Shown in pieces: positions 22,009-31,726 of a stretch of DNA of 64,000 bases. The notes under the pieces were generated by a model. That model did no database searches. It saw nothing but the letters and a program-made list of their open reading frames with translations, and was not told the DNA's origin. The DNA is from Spirometra erinaceieuropaei (Eukaryota; Platyhelminthes; Cestoda; Diphyllobothriidea; Diphyllobothriidae), in contig CACRXP010000984.1 in NCBI GenBank assembly GCA_902702965.1, forward strand, positions 43,218 through 107,217, read 5' to 3'. The position numbers and the translations under genes are program-made. The first letter of the stretch is position 1. Every line of letters begins with the position of its first letter.

Positions 22009-23115
22009 TCAGTAGCCCTGCCTATTGAACTTCACCCGTAGGGTTTGGTAGGCAGCCGGCAGAGTTACGCATCGGTTGATTGAGGTAGTTGTGGTGTGCC
22101 AGGCTTCGAGTGTCTCCCTGACCGTTTGATAGCTCCTTTGGCCCAAGACTTCGGCGTCTTGGAAGGCGAAGGCGTGGCCAAAAGCTGCGCAATGTTCTGC
22201 CACCAACGAGAGCTGATCCATTCTTCCTACCGCTCTTGCGTGCTCGTCCATGCGGGTCTGCAATCTCTTCCCGGTTTCTCCAACGTAGTTTGCCTCGCAG
22301 GAACTACACGGGATCCGGTAGACGACGTTGGCAGTTTCGCCTCGTAGCAGAGGCGTTTTTGGTCTCATGACCAAACGTCTAATTGTCGCTTCGGGTTTGT
22401 GGGCGATGCCGATACCCAATGGTTGCAAGATACGAGCAACTGCCTCGGAAACGTTCGCAATATATGGCAGCGCTCGCCAGACTTTCGGCTGATTTGCCGC
22501 TGACTTTACGGTTGCTCTGGACTGTCTGCTGCGTTCTATGAAGCTGCGGGGGTAACCGTTGGAGGTGAACATCCGCTGTAGATAGTGGAGTTCGGCTACC
22601 TTGTCGGTCGGTTCGCTGCAGTGAGTGTCAACTCTCCTGTAGAGAGATCGAACACAGCTTCGTTTGTGACACAGCGGGTGATTGCTGTGGTAGGACAGGA
22701 TTTGGCGAGTGTTAGTGGCCTTCCTGTAGACCGTGATATTCAGGCTCCCGTTGACCTTGCGATGGACCAGAACGTCTAGAAACGCGATCTGATTGTTGTT
22801 CTCTGTCCTTATGGTGAATTGAATATCGGGAAGAACAGAGTTCAGTAGCGCGTGGAAATTCGAGACCATTTCCCGTTTGAGAACGACGAAAGTGTCGTCC
22901 ACATACCGCGCCAAAAATTTTGGCTTATATGTTGCGAACACTAACGTCTCCAACTTTTGAAGAGCAGCTTCAGCGATGAAACCGGATAGTGGTGAGCCCA
23001 TCGGCGTACCTTTGATTTGTTCGTACACAGTCCCTTCAAATGTGAAGAACGTTTGGAGACAGTATTTAAGCAGCTGCACCAGGTGCCCCCTCCTAGGGGT
23101 ATTGTTTGCCTCCAT
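22009..23115 (-). CDS. PLE3 partial RT plus GIY-YIG endonuclease
   Basis: An open frame of 368 codons. It begins inside the reverse transcriptase, just before FFTFEGTVYEQIKGTPMGSP. It includes the catalytic RYVDD (codons at 22894-22905), the FLDVLVHRK segment, and a connector with KVWRALPYIANVSEAV. The C-terminal GIY-YIG nuclease has VVYRIPCSSC and NYVGETGKRLQTRMDEH. It ends in a terminal helix region (LRVKFNRQGY). The upstream ATG is chance, since the fingers and the N-terminal half of the RT are missing. Compared with PLE1, it shows what PLE1 lost: Glu and Arg stand where PLE1 has its two stops. The protein would lack a complete polymerase. Confidence 0.85.
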   Translation of the reverse strand: MEANNTPRRGHLVQLLKYCLQTFFTFEGTVYEQIKGTPMGSPLSGFIAEAALQKLETLVFATYKPKFLARYVDDTFVVLKREMVSNFHALLNSVLPDIQFTIRTENNNQIAFLDVLVHRKVNGSLNITVYRKATNTRQILSYHSNHPLCHKRSCVRSLYRRVDTHCSEPTDKVAELHYLQRMFTSNGYPRSFIERSRQSRATVKSAANQPKVWRALPYIANVSEAVARILQPLGIGIAHKPEATIRRLVMRPKTPLLRGETANVVYRIPCSSCEANYVGETGKRLQTRMDEHARAVGRMDQLSLVAEHCAAFGHAFAFQDAEVLGQRSYQTVRETLEAWHTTTTSINRCVTLPAAYQTLRVKFNRQGY

Positions 23116-23151
23116 GTATATATATGTATATGTGTATGTGTGTATGTATGT
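23112..23151. repeat. TATG microsatellite at PLE3 5' truncation point
   Basis: Runs of TATA, TATG and TGTATG separate the truncated PLE3 from the target-site duplication of the non-LTR element. Confidence 0.8.
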
Positions 23152-23165
23152 GTATGTGCCCTCTG
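23152..23165 (+). repeat. Left target-site duplication, 14 bp
   Basis: GTATGTGCCCTCTG is repeated exactly at 29391-29404, just after the end of the non-LTR element. Confidence 0.9.
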
Positions 23166-23943
23166 GGGTGTAGGGGTGTCAGCGGTGGGTCCACGTGGTG
23201 GTCGTAGTGGTCGCTCACCTGCTTGCAGGTGAGACTACGCCTAGCGTCCATTTGCTGGCACCTAACTCTCACCTGTGGCTCCACGTAGCTGGGCCCTGCC
23301 CAGCGGCCACACCCCGGGCAACCGTCTCGACCGGCGGGCTAAACCAGGTGAGGGTATCCGTGCGTGCACCTGCACGCGCGGTACTGCGGTCTGCGCTGGC
23401 CGGATGGATCTTCGCGTCGACATCGTCGAGACGAGGCTCTGCCTGGACCATCGTAGGCGGCCACCAGGTAAGTTTCCCCTCAGGTAAGTGCGCTTGCTTT
23501 GTTTCTTCCTTTTGTTTGTTGAAGTTCCGCGTCGTACGCTGCGCTTGCTGCCTGCCCTTTATATGCTAGTCTGTCTGTTAATAGCTAAACGACACCCTCG
23601 ATGCCTGCTGCGATTGTCTGTCCGTCAGTCTATGCCACTCTCTACTAATAGCTAGGTGTTACGGTGCCTGACTTTGTGTGGTGCCCTCACTTTGTCTCTG
23701 ACTGGTGACTGTGTCCGCTTGTCCACTCTAGTTCTAAGTCCCATAGCGTTAGGTAGTGTGTATGCTCTCTCCTACTTCACTCCATCACATCATCACCTCA
23801 CCACCAAGGTCCCAGGCTAATTCGGGTCGTTCTCTCACTAACAAAAAGTCGTGGCCCATAGTGGAGTCCGGCAGCCGTCTGGGATAACCGGGCAGCCCTG
23901 TTCAGGGATGCGTTGCCTGCCCCCGCGAGGGGGAGGGGGCTAG
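23166..23943 (+). promoter_or_regulatory. 5' UTR / presumed internal promoter of the non-LTR element
   Basis: A GC-rich leader without a conserved protein. Open frames in it (for example 23195-23569) have biased, low-information composition. In-frame TAG at 23941-23943 is the last stop before the long ORF. Non-LTR elements usually carry an internal promoter at the 5' end; I see no specific motif here. Confidence 0.45.
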
Positions 23944-24135
23944 AAAAGGTGCCCTAAAGATCGCTGGGAACCACGCTGTCTGTAGGCTGGCCGTGGCCGC
24001 AGACAAAAAACACACGGTCGAAACAGCCAAAACCGAAACAACAACAACAACAATCACTCTCTATCTCTTCCAGCCTATTCTTCTTCTTCGTCTCCTACTC
24101 CTACTTTTCGCCGCCGCAGTCGCCAGACTGGCAGG

Positions 24136-27100
24136 GTGAGCCCGCTCACTCTGGCAGCCTGGAATGTTCGTTCCCTTTTAGACAATCCGAGGAGCAACCG
24201 ACCGGAACGGAGGACGGCGCTAGTGGCACGAGAACTGGCGCGCTACAAGGTGGACATCGCCGCACTCAGCGAGACCCGATTCTCCGAACAAGGCCAACTG
24301 GAGGAGGTGGGTGCCGGCTACACCTTCTTCTGGAGTGGTCGACCCAAGGCAGAGCGACGAGACGCGGGTGTCGCCTTCGCCATCCGGAACGACATCGTGG
24401 GACGACTACCCTGTTTGCCGCAGGGTATCAACGATCGCCTGATGAGCCTCCGTCTGCCTCTGCGGGGTGGGGGCAAATTCGCCACAATCATCAGCGCCTA
24501 CGCTCCGCCGATGAGCAGCCCCGACGCCGCCGCAAGAGACAAGTTCAACGAGGACCTGCACGCTCTTTTGGCGACTGTGTCGAAGGCGGACAAGTTGATT
24601 GTCCTTGGTGACTTCAACGCCCGCGTCGGCACAGACCATACTGCCTGGAGGGGAGTGCTGGGTCCTCACGGTCTCCGCGGCTCCAACGACAACGGCCTCC
24701 TGCTCCTCCGCACCTGCGCAGAACACCGCCTCATCCTGACGAACATGCTCTTCTGTCTGCCGGAGCGAGAGAAGGCCACCTGGAGGCATCCTCGGTCGCG
24801 TCAGTGGCACCTGCTGGACTATGTCCTCGTCCGGAGGCGAGATCAGCGGGACGTGCTGGTGACGAAGGCGATCGCAGCTGCTGACGGGTGGACCGACCAT
24901 CGCCTCGTCATCTCGAAGATGCGTATTCACCTACAGCCTCGCAGGAGACCACAAGGTAAGCGACCCCCAGGTAAGCTGAATGTTGCTTTGTCGTCTTTGC
25001 CTGCTCACCGTCTCCATTTCAGCAATGAGCTAGCTCAACGGCTAGACAATCTTCCTATCCCTGCCGCCGCCGACGACGCCGCCGCCGCCGCTGCCGAGAA
25101 CGCCTCCGTGGAGAACCGCTGGTGTCAACTGCGTGACACAGTCCAATCGACGGCGCTCGCCGTCCTCGGTCGCGCTCCCCGCCAACACCAGGACTGGTTC
25201 GACGACAACGACGCCGCCATCAGCAATCTGCTTGCCGAGAAGAACCGCCTACACAAAGCCTACGTAGATCATCCCACTGAGGACAACAAAGCTGCCCTTT
25301 ACCGCAGTCGCCGACAGCTTCAGCAACGACTGCGCGAGATGCAGGACGCCTGGACTGCTCGCAAAGCTGAGGAGATCCAAGGCTATGCGGACCGCAACGA
25401 ATGGAAGAACTTCTTCTCCGCGATCAAAGTTGTCTACGGTCCGCCGACAAAGGGCACTGCTCCTCTCCTCAGTGCCGACGGCAGCACTCTCCTGACTGAG
25501 AAGACGCAAATCCTACAGCGATGGGCCGAGCACTTCCGAGGCGTCCTCAACCGCCCTTCCGTCATCTCCGACGCCGCCATCGCCCGCTTGCCGCAAGTGG
25601 TGACCAACGCGGACCTCGACCTCCCGCCATCTCTCCAGGAAACCATCAGGGCCGTGCAGCAACTCTCCAGCGGGAAAGCACCCGGATCGGACGCAATCCC
25701 TGCTGAGGTCTACAAGCACGGAGGTCCCCTACTGATGGATCACCTGACTGCGCTCTTCCAGGAGATGTGGCGTCAAGGTGAAGTCCCGCAAGATTTCAAG
25801 GACGCAACTATCGTGCACCTTTACAAGCGAAAAGGGAATCGCCAAGTCTGCGACAACCACCGCGGCATCTCCCTATTTAACATCGCCGGGAAGATCTTCG
25901 CTCACATCCTTCTCAACCGCCTCAACAGCCATCTGGAACAGGGCCTTCTGCCGGAAAGCCAATGCGGCTTCCGTCGTCATCGTGGGACCACGGATATGAT
26001 CTTCGCCGCCCGCCAACTCCAGGAGAAGTGCCAGGAGATGCGGACCCACCTGTACTCTACATTCGTGGACCTGACGAAAGCCTTCGACACGGTGAATCGT
26101 GAAGGACTGTGGAAGATCATGCAGAAGTTCGGCTGTCCGGAGCGATTCACTCAGATGGTGCGTCAGCTGCACGACGGTATGATGGCGCGAGTCACGGACA
26201 ACGGAGCTGTCTCAGAGGCATTCGCAGTGACCAACGGAGTGAAGCGGGGATGCGTGCTGGCACCAACCCTCTTCAGTCTTATGTTCTCTGCCGTGCTGAT
26301 GGACGCCTACCGCGACGAACGCCCTGGAATCTGCATCGCCTACAGAACGGACGGTCATCTCCTGAATCACCGGCGCATGAACTTCCAATCGCGTGTATCC
26401 ACAGCCACCGTGCACGAACTCCTCTTCGCCGACGACTGCGCCCTGAACACCACCTCGGAAGAGGAGATGCAACGCAGCATGGACCTATTCTCCGCCGCCT
26501 GCGAGAACTTTGGGCTGGTTATCAACACGCAGAAGACGGTGGTGATGCATCAGCCGCTACCCAACTCAGCCACAGGCCCCAACGCGCCGCCGCAAATCAG
26601 CGTGAACGGAAATCAACTGCAAGTGGTGGAGAACTTCCCGTATCTGGGCAGTACCCTCTCCCGCAACACCAAGATTGATGACGAAGTCGCCAACAGGATC
26701 TCGAAAGCCAGTCAAGCCTTCGAACGCCTCCGAAGCACAGTTTGGAATCGCCACGGTCTCCAACTGCGCACGAAACTGAAGATGTACAAGGCCGTCATCC
26801 TGCCGACGTTACTGTACGGAGCAGAGACATGGACGGTGTACACGAGGCAGGCACGCCGACTAAACCACTTCCACCTCAGTTGTCTCCGTCGCATCCTGAG
26901 GCTAAACTGGCAGGATCGAATCCCCGACACGGAAGTACTGGAACGAACGGGAATCCTCAGCATCTACGCCATACTGAAACAAATGCAGCTGCGCTGGAGC
27001 GGCCACCTGGTGCGCATGGACGATGAGCGACTACCCAAACGACTCTTCTACGGAGACGTCGCGACGGGTTCTCGTCGTCAAGGAGGCCAAATTCGCCGTT

Positions 27101-28314
27101 ACAAGGATACCTTGAAGTCCTCCCTGAAGCGCCTGCAAATCAACCCGACCAACTGGGAAGAGCTCGCTCGCGATCGTCCGACATGGAGGAGAACAGTGAA
27201 GACGGGCGCTGCTGTCTATGAAGCCAACCGAATCGCCGCCGCCAAAGTGAAACGCGAAGCCCGCAAATCACAACTTCGCCCAGTCCGCAACGCCGCCGCA
27301 CAACCTCTCCCTACGTGTCCTCGATGCCACCGGACATTCCGGGCACGAATCGGACTTGTTGGACATCTTCGGATCAACTGCACCTCTCGAACTGCTCCAG
27401 CCATCGTCCCCCCGCCCGCCTCTTCCTCGTCATCTCTTCCGCCAACTAACTCTGACACTCCTTCTGCATCACCACTTCCATCCTCCTCCTTCTCCTCCAC
27501 TGCCCCAGCGGTGGCCGTTCAGACTGCCGTCTCACACATCACCAACCCCAACACAACAACCGACATCACCTCTCCCACCTCTCCCGATACCGCTGATGAG
27601 GTTCAGGATTACACCTGCCCTCACTGTGACCGCAACTTCACCTCACACATCGGCCTGGTCGGTCACTTGCGAATCCATCGCACAGAGACTGGCGAACCAG
27701 TGTCTGGAGCACCAACCTACACCCACCGCACTCGCCTCCACTGCCCACACTGCCCTCGCACCTTCCGGCATCGCATGGGCCTATTCGGCCACATGTGCAT
27801 CCACGAAAGCGGAATTGACCGCAGCCTTGACACACCCACCCCGCCGAGCCCCACTCCCAATCCACCACCTTGTGTACCCACTAACCACTCCCCAACCGAC
27901 ATCGACGCCACCGACATCGACGCCACCGACATCGACGCCACCGACATTACCACCTCCCACTCCTCCCCTTCCTCCTCTTCCTCCATTACTTCCACAACGA
28001 CGACCGCTTCGGCGTCTGTCGCCCACTGCCTCCCCACAGCCGAACCTGACACAACAACAGGCACAACCCCTGCAACCTCCATCATCAGACGTGAGGGCCA
28101 GGACTACATCTGCCCTCACTGCGATCGCACCTTCACTTCACGCATCGGCCTGGTCGGACACTTGCGAATCCATCGCACAGAGACTGGCGAACCAGTGCCT
28201 GGAGCACCAACCTACACTCACCGCATTCGCCTCCACTGCCCACACTGCCCTCGCACCTTCAGGCATCGCATGGGTCTATTCGGCCACATGCGCATCCACG
28301 ACGACCTGCGGTAG
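24136..28314 (+). CDS. Endonuclease-reverse transcriptase with five C2H2 fingers
   Basis: Intact frame. Residue numbers count from GTG at 24136; the frame is open upstream to 23944 and no early ATG exists, so the true start is unknown. Residues 1-260 are an apurinic-type endonuclease with AWNVRSLL, catalytic SETR (Glu46), GDFN (158-161) and a C-terminal TDH (Asp254, His255). Reverse transcriptase follows at about 480-800: [36 protein letters not shown] and catalytic FADD (764-767). A thumb-like region ends near 1000. C2H2-type fingers begin at Cys1061 (last ligand Cys), 1161, 1203, 1326 and 1368, with linkers such as HRTETGEP. A run of DIDAT repeats lies near 1255-1270. The protein would nick target DNA and reverse-transcribe its RNA there. 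The fingers probably bind nucleic acid, perhaps for targeting. Confidence 0.9.
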   Translation: MSPLTLAAWNVRSLLDNPRSNRPERRTALVARELARYKVDIAALSETRFSEQGQLEEVGAGYTFFWSGRPKAERRDAGVAFAIRNDIVGRLPCLPQGINDRLMSLRLPLRGGGKFATIISAYAPPMSSPDAAARDKFNEDLHALLATVSKADKLIVLGDFNARVGTDHTAWRGVLGPHGLRGSNDNGLLLLRTCAEHRLILTNMLFCLPEREKATWRHPRSRQWHLLDYVLVRRRDQRDVLVTKAIAAADGWTDHRLVISKMRIHLQPRRRPQGKRPPGKLNVALSSLPAHRLHFSNELAQRLDNLPIPAAADDAAAAAAENASVENRWCQLRDTVQSTALAVLGRAPRQHQDWFDDNDAAISNLLAEKNRLHKAYVDHPTEDNKAALYRSRRQLQQRLREMQDAWTARKAEEIQGYADRNEWKNFFSAIKVVYGPPTKGTAPLLSADGSTLLTEKTQILQRWAEHFRGVLNRPSVISDAAIARLPQVVTNADLDLPPSLQETIRAVQQLSSGKAPGSDAIPAEVYKHGGPLLMDHLTALFQEMWRQGEVPQDFKDATIVHLYKRKGNRQVCDNHRGISLFNIAGKIFAHILLNRLNSHLEQGLLPESQCGFRRHRGTTDMIFAARQLQEKCQEMRTHLYSTFVDLTKAFDTVNREGLWKIMQKFGCPERFTQMVRQLHDGMMARVTDNGAVSEAFAVTNGVKRGCVLAPTLFSLMFSAVLMDAYRDERPGICIAYRTDGHLLNHRRMNFQSRVSTATVHELLFADDCALNTTSEEEMQRSMDLFSAACENFGLVINTQKTVVMHQPLPNSATGPNAPPQISVNGNQLQVVENFPYLGSTLSRNTKIDDEVANRISKASQAFERLRSTVWNRHGLQLRTKLKMYKAVILPTLLYGAETWTVYTRQARRLNHFHLSCLRRILRLNWQDRIPDTEVLERTGILSIYAILKQMQLRWSGHLVRMDDERLPKRLFYGDVATGSRRQGGQIRRYKDTLKSSLKRLQINPTNWEELARDRPTWRRTVKTGAAVYEANRIAAAKVKREARKSQLRPVRNAAAQPLPTCPRCHRTFRARIGLVGHLRINCTSRTAPAIVPPPASSSSSLPPTNSDTPSASPLPSSSFSSTAPAVAVQTAVSHITNPNTTTDITSPTSPDTADEVQDYTCPHCDRNFTSHIGLVGHLRIHRTETGEPVSGAPTYTHRTRLHCPHCPRTFRHRMGLFGHMCIHESGIDRSLDTPTPPSPTPNPPPCVPTNHSPTDIDATDIDATDIDATDITTSHSSPSSSSSITSTTTTASASVAHCLPTAEPDTTTGTTPATSIIRREGQDYICPHCDRTFTSRIGLVGHLRIHRTETGEPVPGAPTYTHRIRLHCPHCPRTFRHRMGLFGHMRIHDDLR
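27601..28305 (+). repeat. Duplicated two-finger cassette in the ORF
   Basis: Fingers 2-3 (27601-27810) and fingers 4-5 (28096-28305) are near copies at DNA and protein level, separated by a Ser/Thr/Pro-rich spacer. That spacer contains three copies of the 15-bp unit GACATCGACGCCACC (about 27898-27942). This indicates recent internal duplication. Confidence 0.8.
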
Positions 28315-29390
28315 ACAACCGCCGGTCACACCACACATTCCTCACTCCCTACCTCCTAACACCATCACCCCACCAGACATCAACCCTCACACACCTCATG
28401 CACTCAACTGCCGCCTCCCACGCAAGTGGGAAGTGTGCATCTCGACTCGGTCCCCATGCGGTTCGGCTGCACGGGTGACTTGTGTCCAAGACTATCCCGA
28501 CACGTCAAGTGTCGTGGATAGGAAGGTTGCTGATTGAGGCACGCTCTCGGTTCACGCAGTCCGTCACGTTGTGTGTGTGTTGTGTGGAGTGGCGGACTGG
28601 TGGGCTGGGGACGGGCTGCAACAGCACCTTCCACGGCACTCTCACGCAAGTGAGAGACACGCCGTTCAACCCCCGCTGTGTGAAATCCTGGTGTTTGTGT
28701 GTATGGGGGGCCAGGTCGTGCTGTGGCGCGCGCAGGCATGGTCAGTCGACCATGTCAGCCACCGCGCCCACTACCCACCCCAGTCTACTGACCGGCTCGG
28801 ACAGTGGCTGGGGTGTGGGAATGGGAAGGGAGAGTGAGCTCAACGACTCAGCGCATTTTCCTCACTATAATCAATCTGACGCGCTTGAAGCTATCACGGT
28901 GCGCTAAAAGCCGTGGCTTGGAAGGTTGCCAACTGACGGGGCACCTTGGACCTCCTCCTTCACTGGAGGTGGTCTGAGAGTCAGGCTGCAATGGCTCCTT
29001 TTTAATGTGGCTTTTATGGCATTCCCACCACAGTGTGGGATCCGAGCCAGGCGTTGGCGGCACGCCCAGGTGCGGCTTCGGCCGTGCCAGCCTCCAAATC
29101 TCTGTTGTGTTGGTTGCAATCCTGGTTATTGTTGTGTGAACCAGGGGGTGTGGTGGAACGCCAAGGTGAGGATCCGTCCGAGCCATCCACCTGCGGCCTC
29201 CCTCGTCTCCGGTCTTCTTGACTCTGTCTTGACACCGGGCCCAGGCGGGGGAGGAGGAGAGAGTGTAGGTAGATGCAGCGCAAGTCTACCCGCACTATAA
29301 ACCCCTGCGCAAGTAACCATCCCTGCTCCCACCGCAGCTGCAGCTGTGGGGCACACGGTGGACATCGTCGAAATCGACGGTCGAACTGTC
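28315..29390 (+). other. 3' UTR of the non-LTR element
   Basis: Non-coding. From 28639 onward it is repeated in the truncated copy at 6929-7681. It ends with the hairpin CGTCG-AAAT-CGACG at 29366-29379, then GAACTGTC. This terminal part recurs at 29840, 35930 and 58100, so it is the likely recognition signal for the reverse transcriptase. Confidence 0.7.
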
Positions 29391-29404
29391 GTATGTGCCC
29401 TCTG
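29391..29404 (+). repeat. Right target-site duplication, 14 bp
   Basis: Second exact copy of GTATGTGCCCTCTG. Confidence 0.9.
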
Positions 29405-29558
29405 AACGGGCCACGTGTTGGATGCGCTGGACCAACACGGGGGCCACATCGGACACTGGCAGGCGTTATCTGTGCGCAAAAACAAATGCCAACATTATTG
29501 GGTTGCGCTGGCGGAGCCTGTTGTCGGCTTTAGTCGCACAACTGGACCACTGTCACCA

Positions 29559-29840
29559 CCCCATTATTTTGTGGCCAAAATCCTGGTCATTTGTGTGTGG
29601 ACCAGGGGGTGCGGAGTGGAGCGCCAAAGCGAGGATCCGTCCGAGCCATCCACCTGCGGCCTCCCCCATCTCCGGTCTTCTTGACTTGGTCTTGACACCG
29701 GGCTCAGGCGGGGGAGGAGGAGGAGAGAGTATAGGTAGATGCTACGCAAGTCTACTAGCACTATAAACCCCTGCGTAAGTCACCGTCCCTGCTCCCACAA
29801 TGCAGTCTGTGGGGCACACGGTGGACATCGTCGAACTGTC
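29559..29840 (+). mobile_element. Second 3'-end copy of the same non-LTR family
   Basis: About 280 bp closely matching 29116-29390 (ATCCTGGT, GGACCAGGGGGTG, GATCCGTCCGAGCCATCC, CTATAAACCCCTGCG) and ending in the same CGAACTGTC. The full-length element ends at 29390, so this is an older, separately inserted, 5'-truncated copy. It lacks part of the terminal hairpin. The sequence at 29405-29558 has no match I could place. Confidence 0.7.
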
Positions 29841-29935
29841 TTATGTTTGTGTATGTATGTATGTGTATGTGTGTGTATGTGTATGTGTATGTATGTATGT
29901 ATGTGTATGTATGTGTATATATATATGTATATGTC
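29841..29935. repeat. GTAT/TATG microsatellite
   Basis: Units of GTATGTAT, TGTG and TATATA. It lies between the truncated non-LTR copy and the 3' end of PLE4. Confidence 0.85.
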
Positions 29936-29954
29936 GAAGTCGAATGTGTGCTTT

Positions 29955-30012
29955 GGGAAAGGAAGTTTATTGTGCAAATTTTTGACGCCGGTTCCCCGAG
30001 TCGTCGTCAGGC
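29955..30012 (-). ncRNA. Hammerhead-like motif of PLE4
   Basis: On the minus strand TGTGC-CTGACGA is followed by stem II (GAC and CGG pairing with CCG and GTC around GGAA). AAAA then stands where GAAA is expected, and GCACA pairs with the opening TGTGC as stem I. Compared with PLE2, stem II bases change in both partners together. The G-to-A core change suggests it is inactive. Confidence 0.5.
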
Positions 30013-30114
30013 ACAGACGGAAAGCAAATGCGCCAACACAGCTAACATCTTAAGTGCACGTAAAAAAATCTCTAATCGCCTGACGCTCACGCCAGTAAGC
30101 GGCCGTCGTGTTTG

Positions 30115-31125
30115 TCAGTCCGTTCTAATTGGTCCCCGCCTCTTCCATCTCTCCTTGAGATTTCTGTACGCGGCATCCAACTCGATGTGCGTGTTGATGC
30201 ATGATTCGTCTGAGTGCATGGCCTCAAGGAACTCTCGGCCTTTCTTTGAGGGGCACACAGCGACAATGCGAGTTTTTTCCCAAGCGAAAGTGTGTCCAGT
30301 GTCCAGGGTGTGCATGGCCACTTGAGATAGATGGTCTCGCCTCTTCACTGCCAACTGGTGTTAGTGGATGCGTGTAGAGGCGCGTTTTCCAGTCTGGCCA
30401 CAATAGACGGCATCAAATGCTTCACAAGGGATCTTGTAAATGACTTCTTTTTTGTCCAAATAGGTAACCTTATCTTTAGGGTTCACGAGCTGAGTGCGCA
30501 GAGTAGTCGTCGGTCTGTGCGCCACCTGAATTTGGTGCTTCCTTAAGTGTCTTTCAACGAGTTCGGACACATTTTTAATGTAAGGAAGTGTTCGCCAAGT
30601 TTTCGGTTCGGCCGTCTGATTTGGGCTACCTGGCTCCTTTCTCTCCGACTCTTTCTGCCTCATGCATCGGCTCACAAAATCTCTAGGGTACCCATTCCGC
30701 GAAAACAATTCACACAAGAATTTTAGTTCGTCTTGATAACCTTCTTCATCAGAGCAATGTGTTTTTGCTCGATTAAGCAGACTTTTGACAGCACCCCGTT
30801 TGTGATAAATTGGCTGATTGCTCTCGTAAGGTAGAATGATTTCCGCGTAAGTGTCTTTAAGGTAAACTGACGTACGTAGTGTTCCGTCAGTCTTTCGTTG
30901 TACGAGAACATCCAGGAAAGGCAGTTAACTGTCGACTTCCTTTTCGAGTGTGAACGTAATCCCCGGAATCGTCGAGTTTATATTGTTGTGGAGGGCTTTC
31001 AATTGCTCTTTTTTAACGATAACAAACGTTTCATCGACATATCACAGCCACAACTTAGGTTTAATTGACGGAAGAGCCGTAGTCTCCACATTCTGCATTT
31101 TGACTTCGGCGAGAAAACCAGAAAT
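30115..31125 (-). pseudogene. PLE4 partial RT / GIY-YIG, broken
   Basis: One frame can be followed almost throughout. It starts at SPISGFLAEVKMQ and passes LW-L-stop-YVDETFVIV, so Arg is replaced by TGA. The catalytic YVDD is changed to YVDE. A further TAA lies in the EVDS-stop-LPFLDV segment. The connector at 30361-30717 has KTWRTLPYIKNVSELVERHLRKH. The GIY-YIG part has VIYKIPC and YCGQTGKRASTRIH, then a TAA near 30360 where PLE2 has Glu, then HQLAVKRRDHLSQVAMHTLDTGH to 30115. The polymerase is therefore inactivated at the active site as well as by stops. Confidence 0.8.
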
Positions 31126-31129
31126 TGGG

Positions 31130-31143
31130 GACCAATATATGTA

Positions 31144-31190
<47 letters not shown>

Positions 31191-31222
31191 ACATATACGT
31201 ATACATATATACATATATCACA
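31130..31222. repeat. (TA)n microsatellite
   Basis: A long TA tract with TATG and TACA interruptions. PLE4 (minus) is truncated at its left side and the PLE5 fragment (plus) starts at its right side. Confidence 0.85.
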
Positions 31223-31227
31223 TATTT

Positions 31228-31421
31228 TCATATGTGATTTTGAGTGTGATCACCGCTTCAAATGGGAGGGGACGGAAGCAATCGCCAACGTCAAAACTAA
31301 ACAGAAGCCACAATTTTTAAAAGCTTGGCACTCCAACAACAATAGCATCAACTGCCAAGTCGACCTGGATGACCATTACGAAGGTTTGCGTTCACGGCTC
31401 ATGGACTTGCGCCCATCGTAA
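31228..31421 (+). pseudogene. PLE5: C-terminal GIY-YIG fragment
   Basis: About 60 codons ending at 31421: CDHRFKWEGTEAIANVKTKQ and FLKAWHSNNNSINCQVDLDD. This matches the pattern after the GIY-YIG core in other PLEs (GHKF-W, then a REFLEAWHS-type helix, then SIN and VDLD). It is closest to PLE2 and PLE4 but distinct. Everything upstream is absent. A CGTCTAAAGACGGGCT segment near 31626 may be the remains of its hammerhead. Confidence 0.65.
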
Positions 31422-31726
31422 GACGCCAGCCGCTAGTGCGGGTTCGACCATGTAGAATATCACGGATTTCCTACTTTCTCGAAAGAGTGAACCACAACTG
31501 GAACTCTTAAAACCTTCCGACGCCAACCTAAACGCATCATTCCCCTAAGCGCATAGACGTCTGTAATTTCGATGAATTCCCCTCTATTCCTCTGTGCGAT
31601 TATCCCTCGCCACACTATTTACTTCGTCTAAAGACGGGCTGGCGCAAACGATATGACAGTTTTCGAGTGCATAACGAACCTTTTTATTTTATTTAATATA
31701 TATCTCCTCTTGTTCCCATATACATG
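31422..31726. other. PLE5 3' flank, otherwise unassigned
   Basis: No ORF of note. It may be the untranslated tail of PLE5. Confidence 0.35.

Larger units (their letters stand above)
21350..23111 (-). mobile_element. Penelope-like element 3 (PLE3), 5'-truncated
   Basis: A minus-strand PLE of the PLE1 subfamily. The 5' end is cut within the reverse transcriptase, exactly where a TATG microsatellite begins at 23112. The 3' end, including a hammerhead, lies next to the microsatellite at 21255-21345. Its retained coding frame has no internal stop, making it the least damaged PLE here. Confidence 0.85.
23166..29390 (+). mobile_element. Full-length APE-type non-LTR retrotransposon with C2H2 tail
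   Basis: A 6,225-bp element with both ends fixed by perfect 14-bp duplications. It has a 5' UTR of just under 1 kb, one long intact ORF (endonuclease, reverse transcriptase, five zinc fingers), and a 3' UTR of about 1.1 kb ending in a hairpin and GAACTGTC. There is no poly(A) tail. The other CR1-like and PLE copies here are broken, so this is likely a recent insertion. I recognise the protein type as common in diphyllobothriid tapeworms and RTE-like in its endonuclease, but I cannot fix the clade without a tree. Confidence 0.85.
29936..31125 (-). mobile_element. Penelope-like element 4 (PLE4), 5'-truncated
   Basis: A minus-strand copy of the PLE2 subfamily. The 5' end is cut inside the reverse transcriptase, at SPISGFLAEV, where a (TA)n tract begins. 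The 3' end carries a hammerhead-like motif and abuts a GTAT microsatellite. Confidence 0.85.

Noticed and set aside
21472..22041. ORFs of 189 and 144 codons (plus) and 145 codons (minus)
   Set aside because: They overlap in a GC-rich tandem repeat within the PLE3 3' UTR. None has a recognisable domain.
24406..24930. A 174-codon minus-strand ORF
   Set aside because: Antisense shadow of the endonuclease domain.
27356..28537. A 393-codon plus-strand ORF rich in Pro, Thr and Leu
   Set aside because: It overlaps the zinc-finger end of the intact non-LTR ORF in another frame. The length comes from GC-rich, repetitive sequence. No domain.
29739..30325. ORFs reading Met-Tyr-Val-Cys runs
   Set aside because: They translate a GTAT/TATG microsatellite and then antisense PLE4 sequence.
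30950..31237. ORF with a Tyr-Ile run
   Set aside because: It comes from the (TA)n tract.
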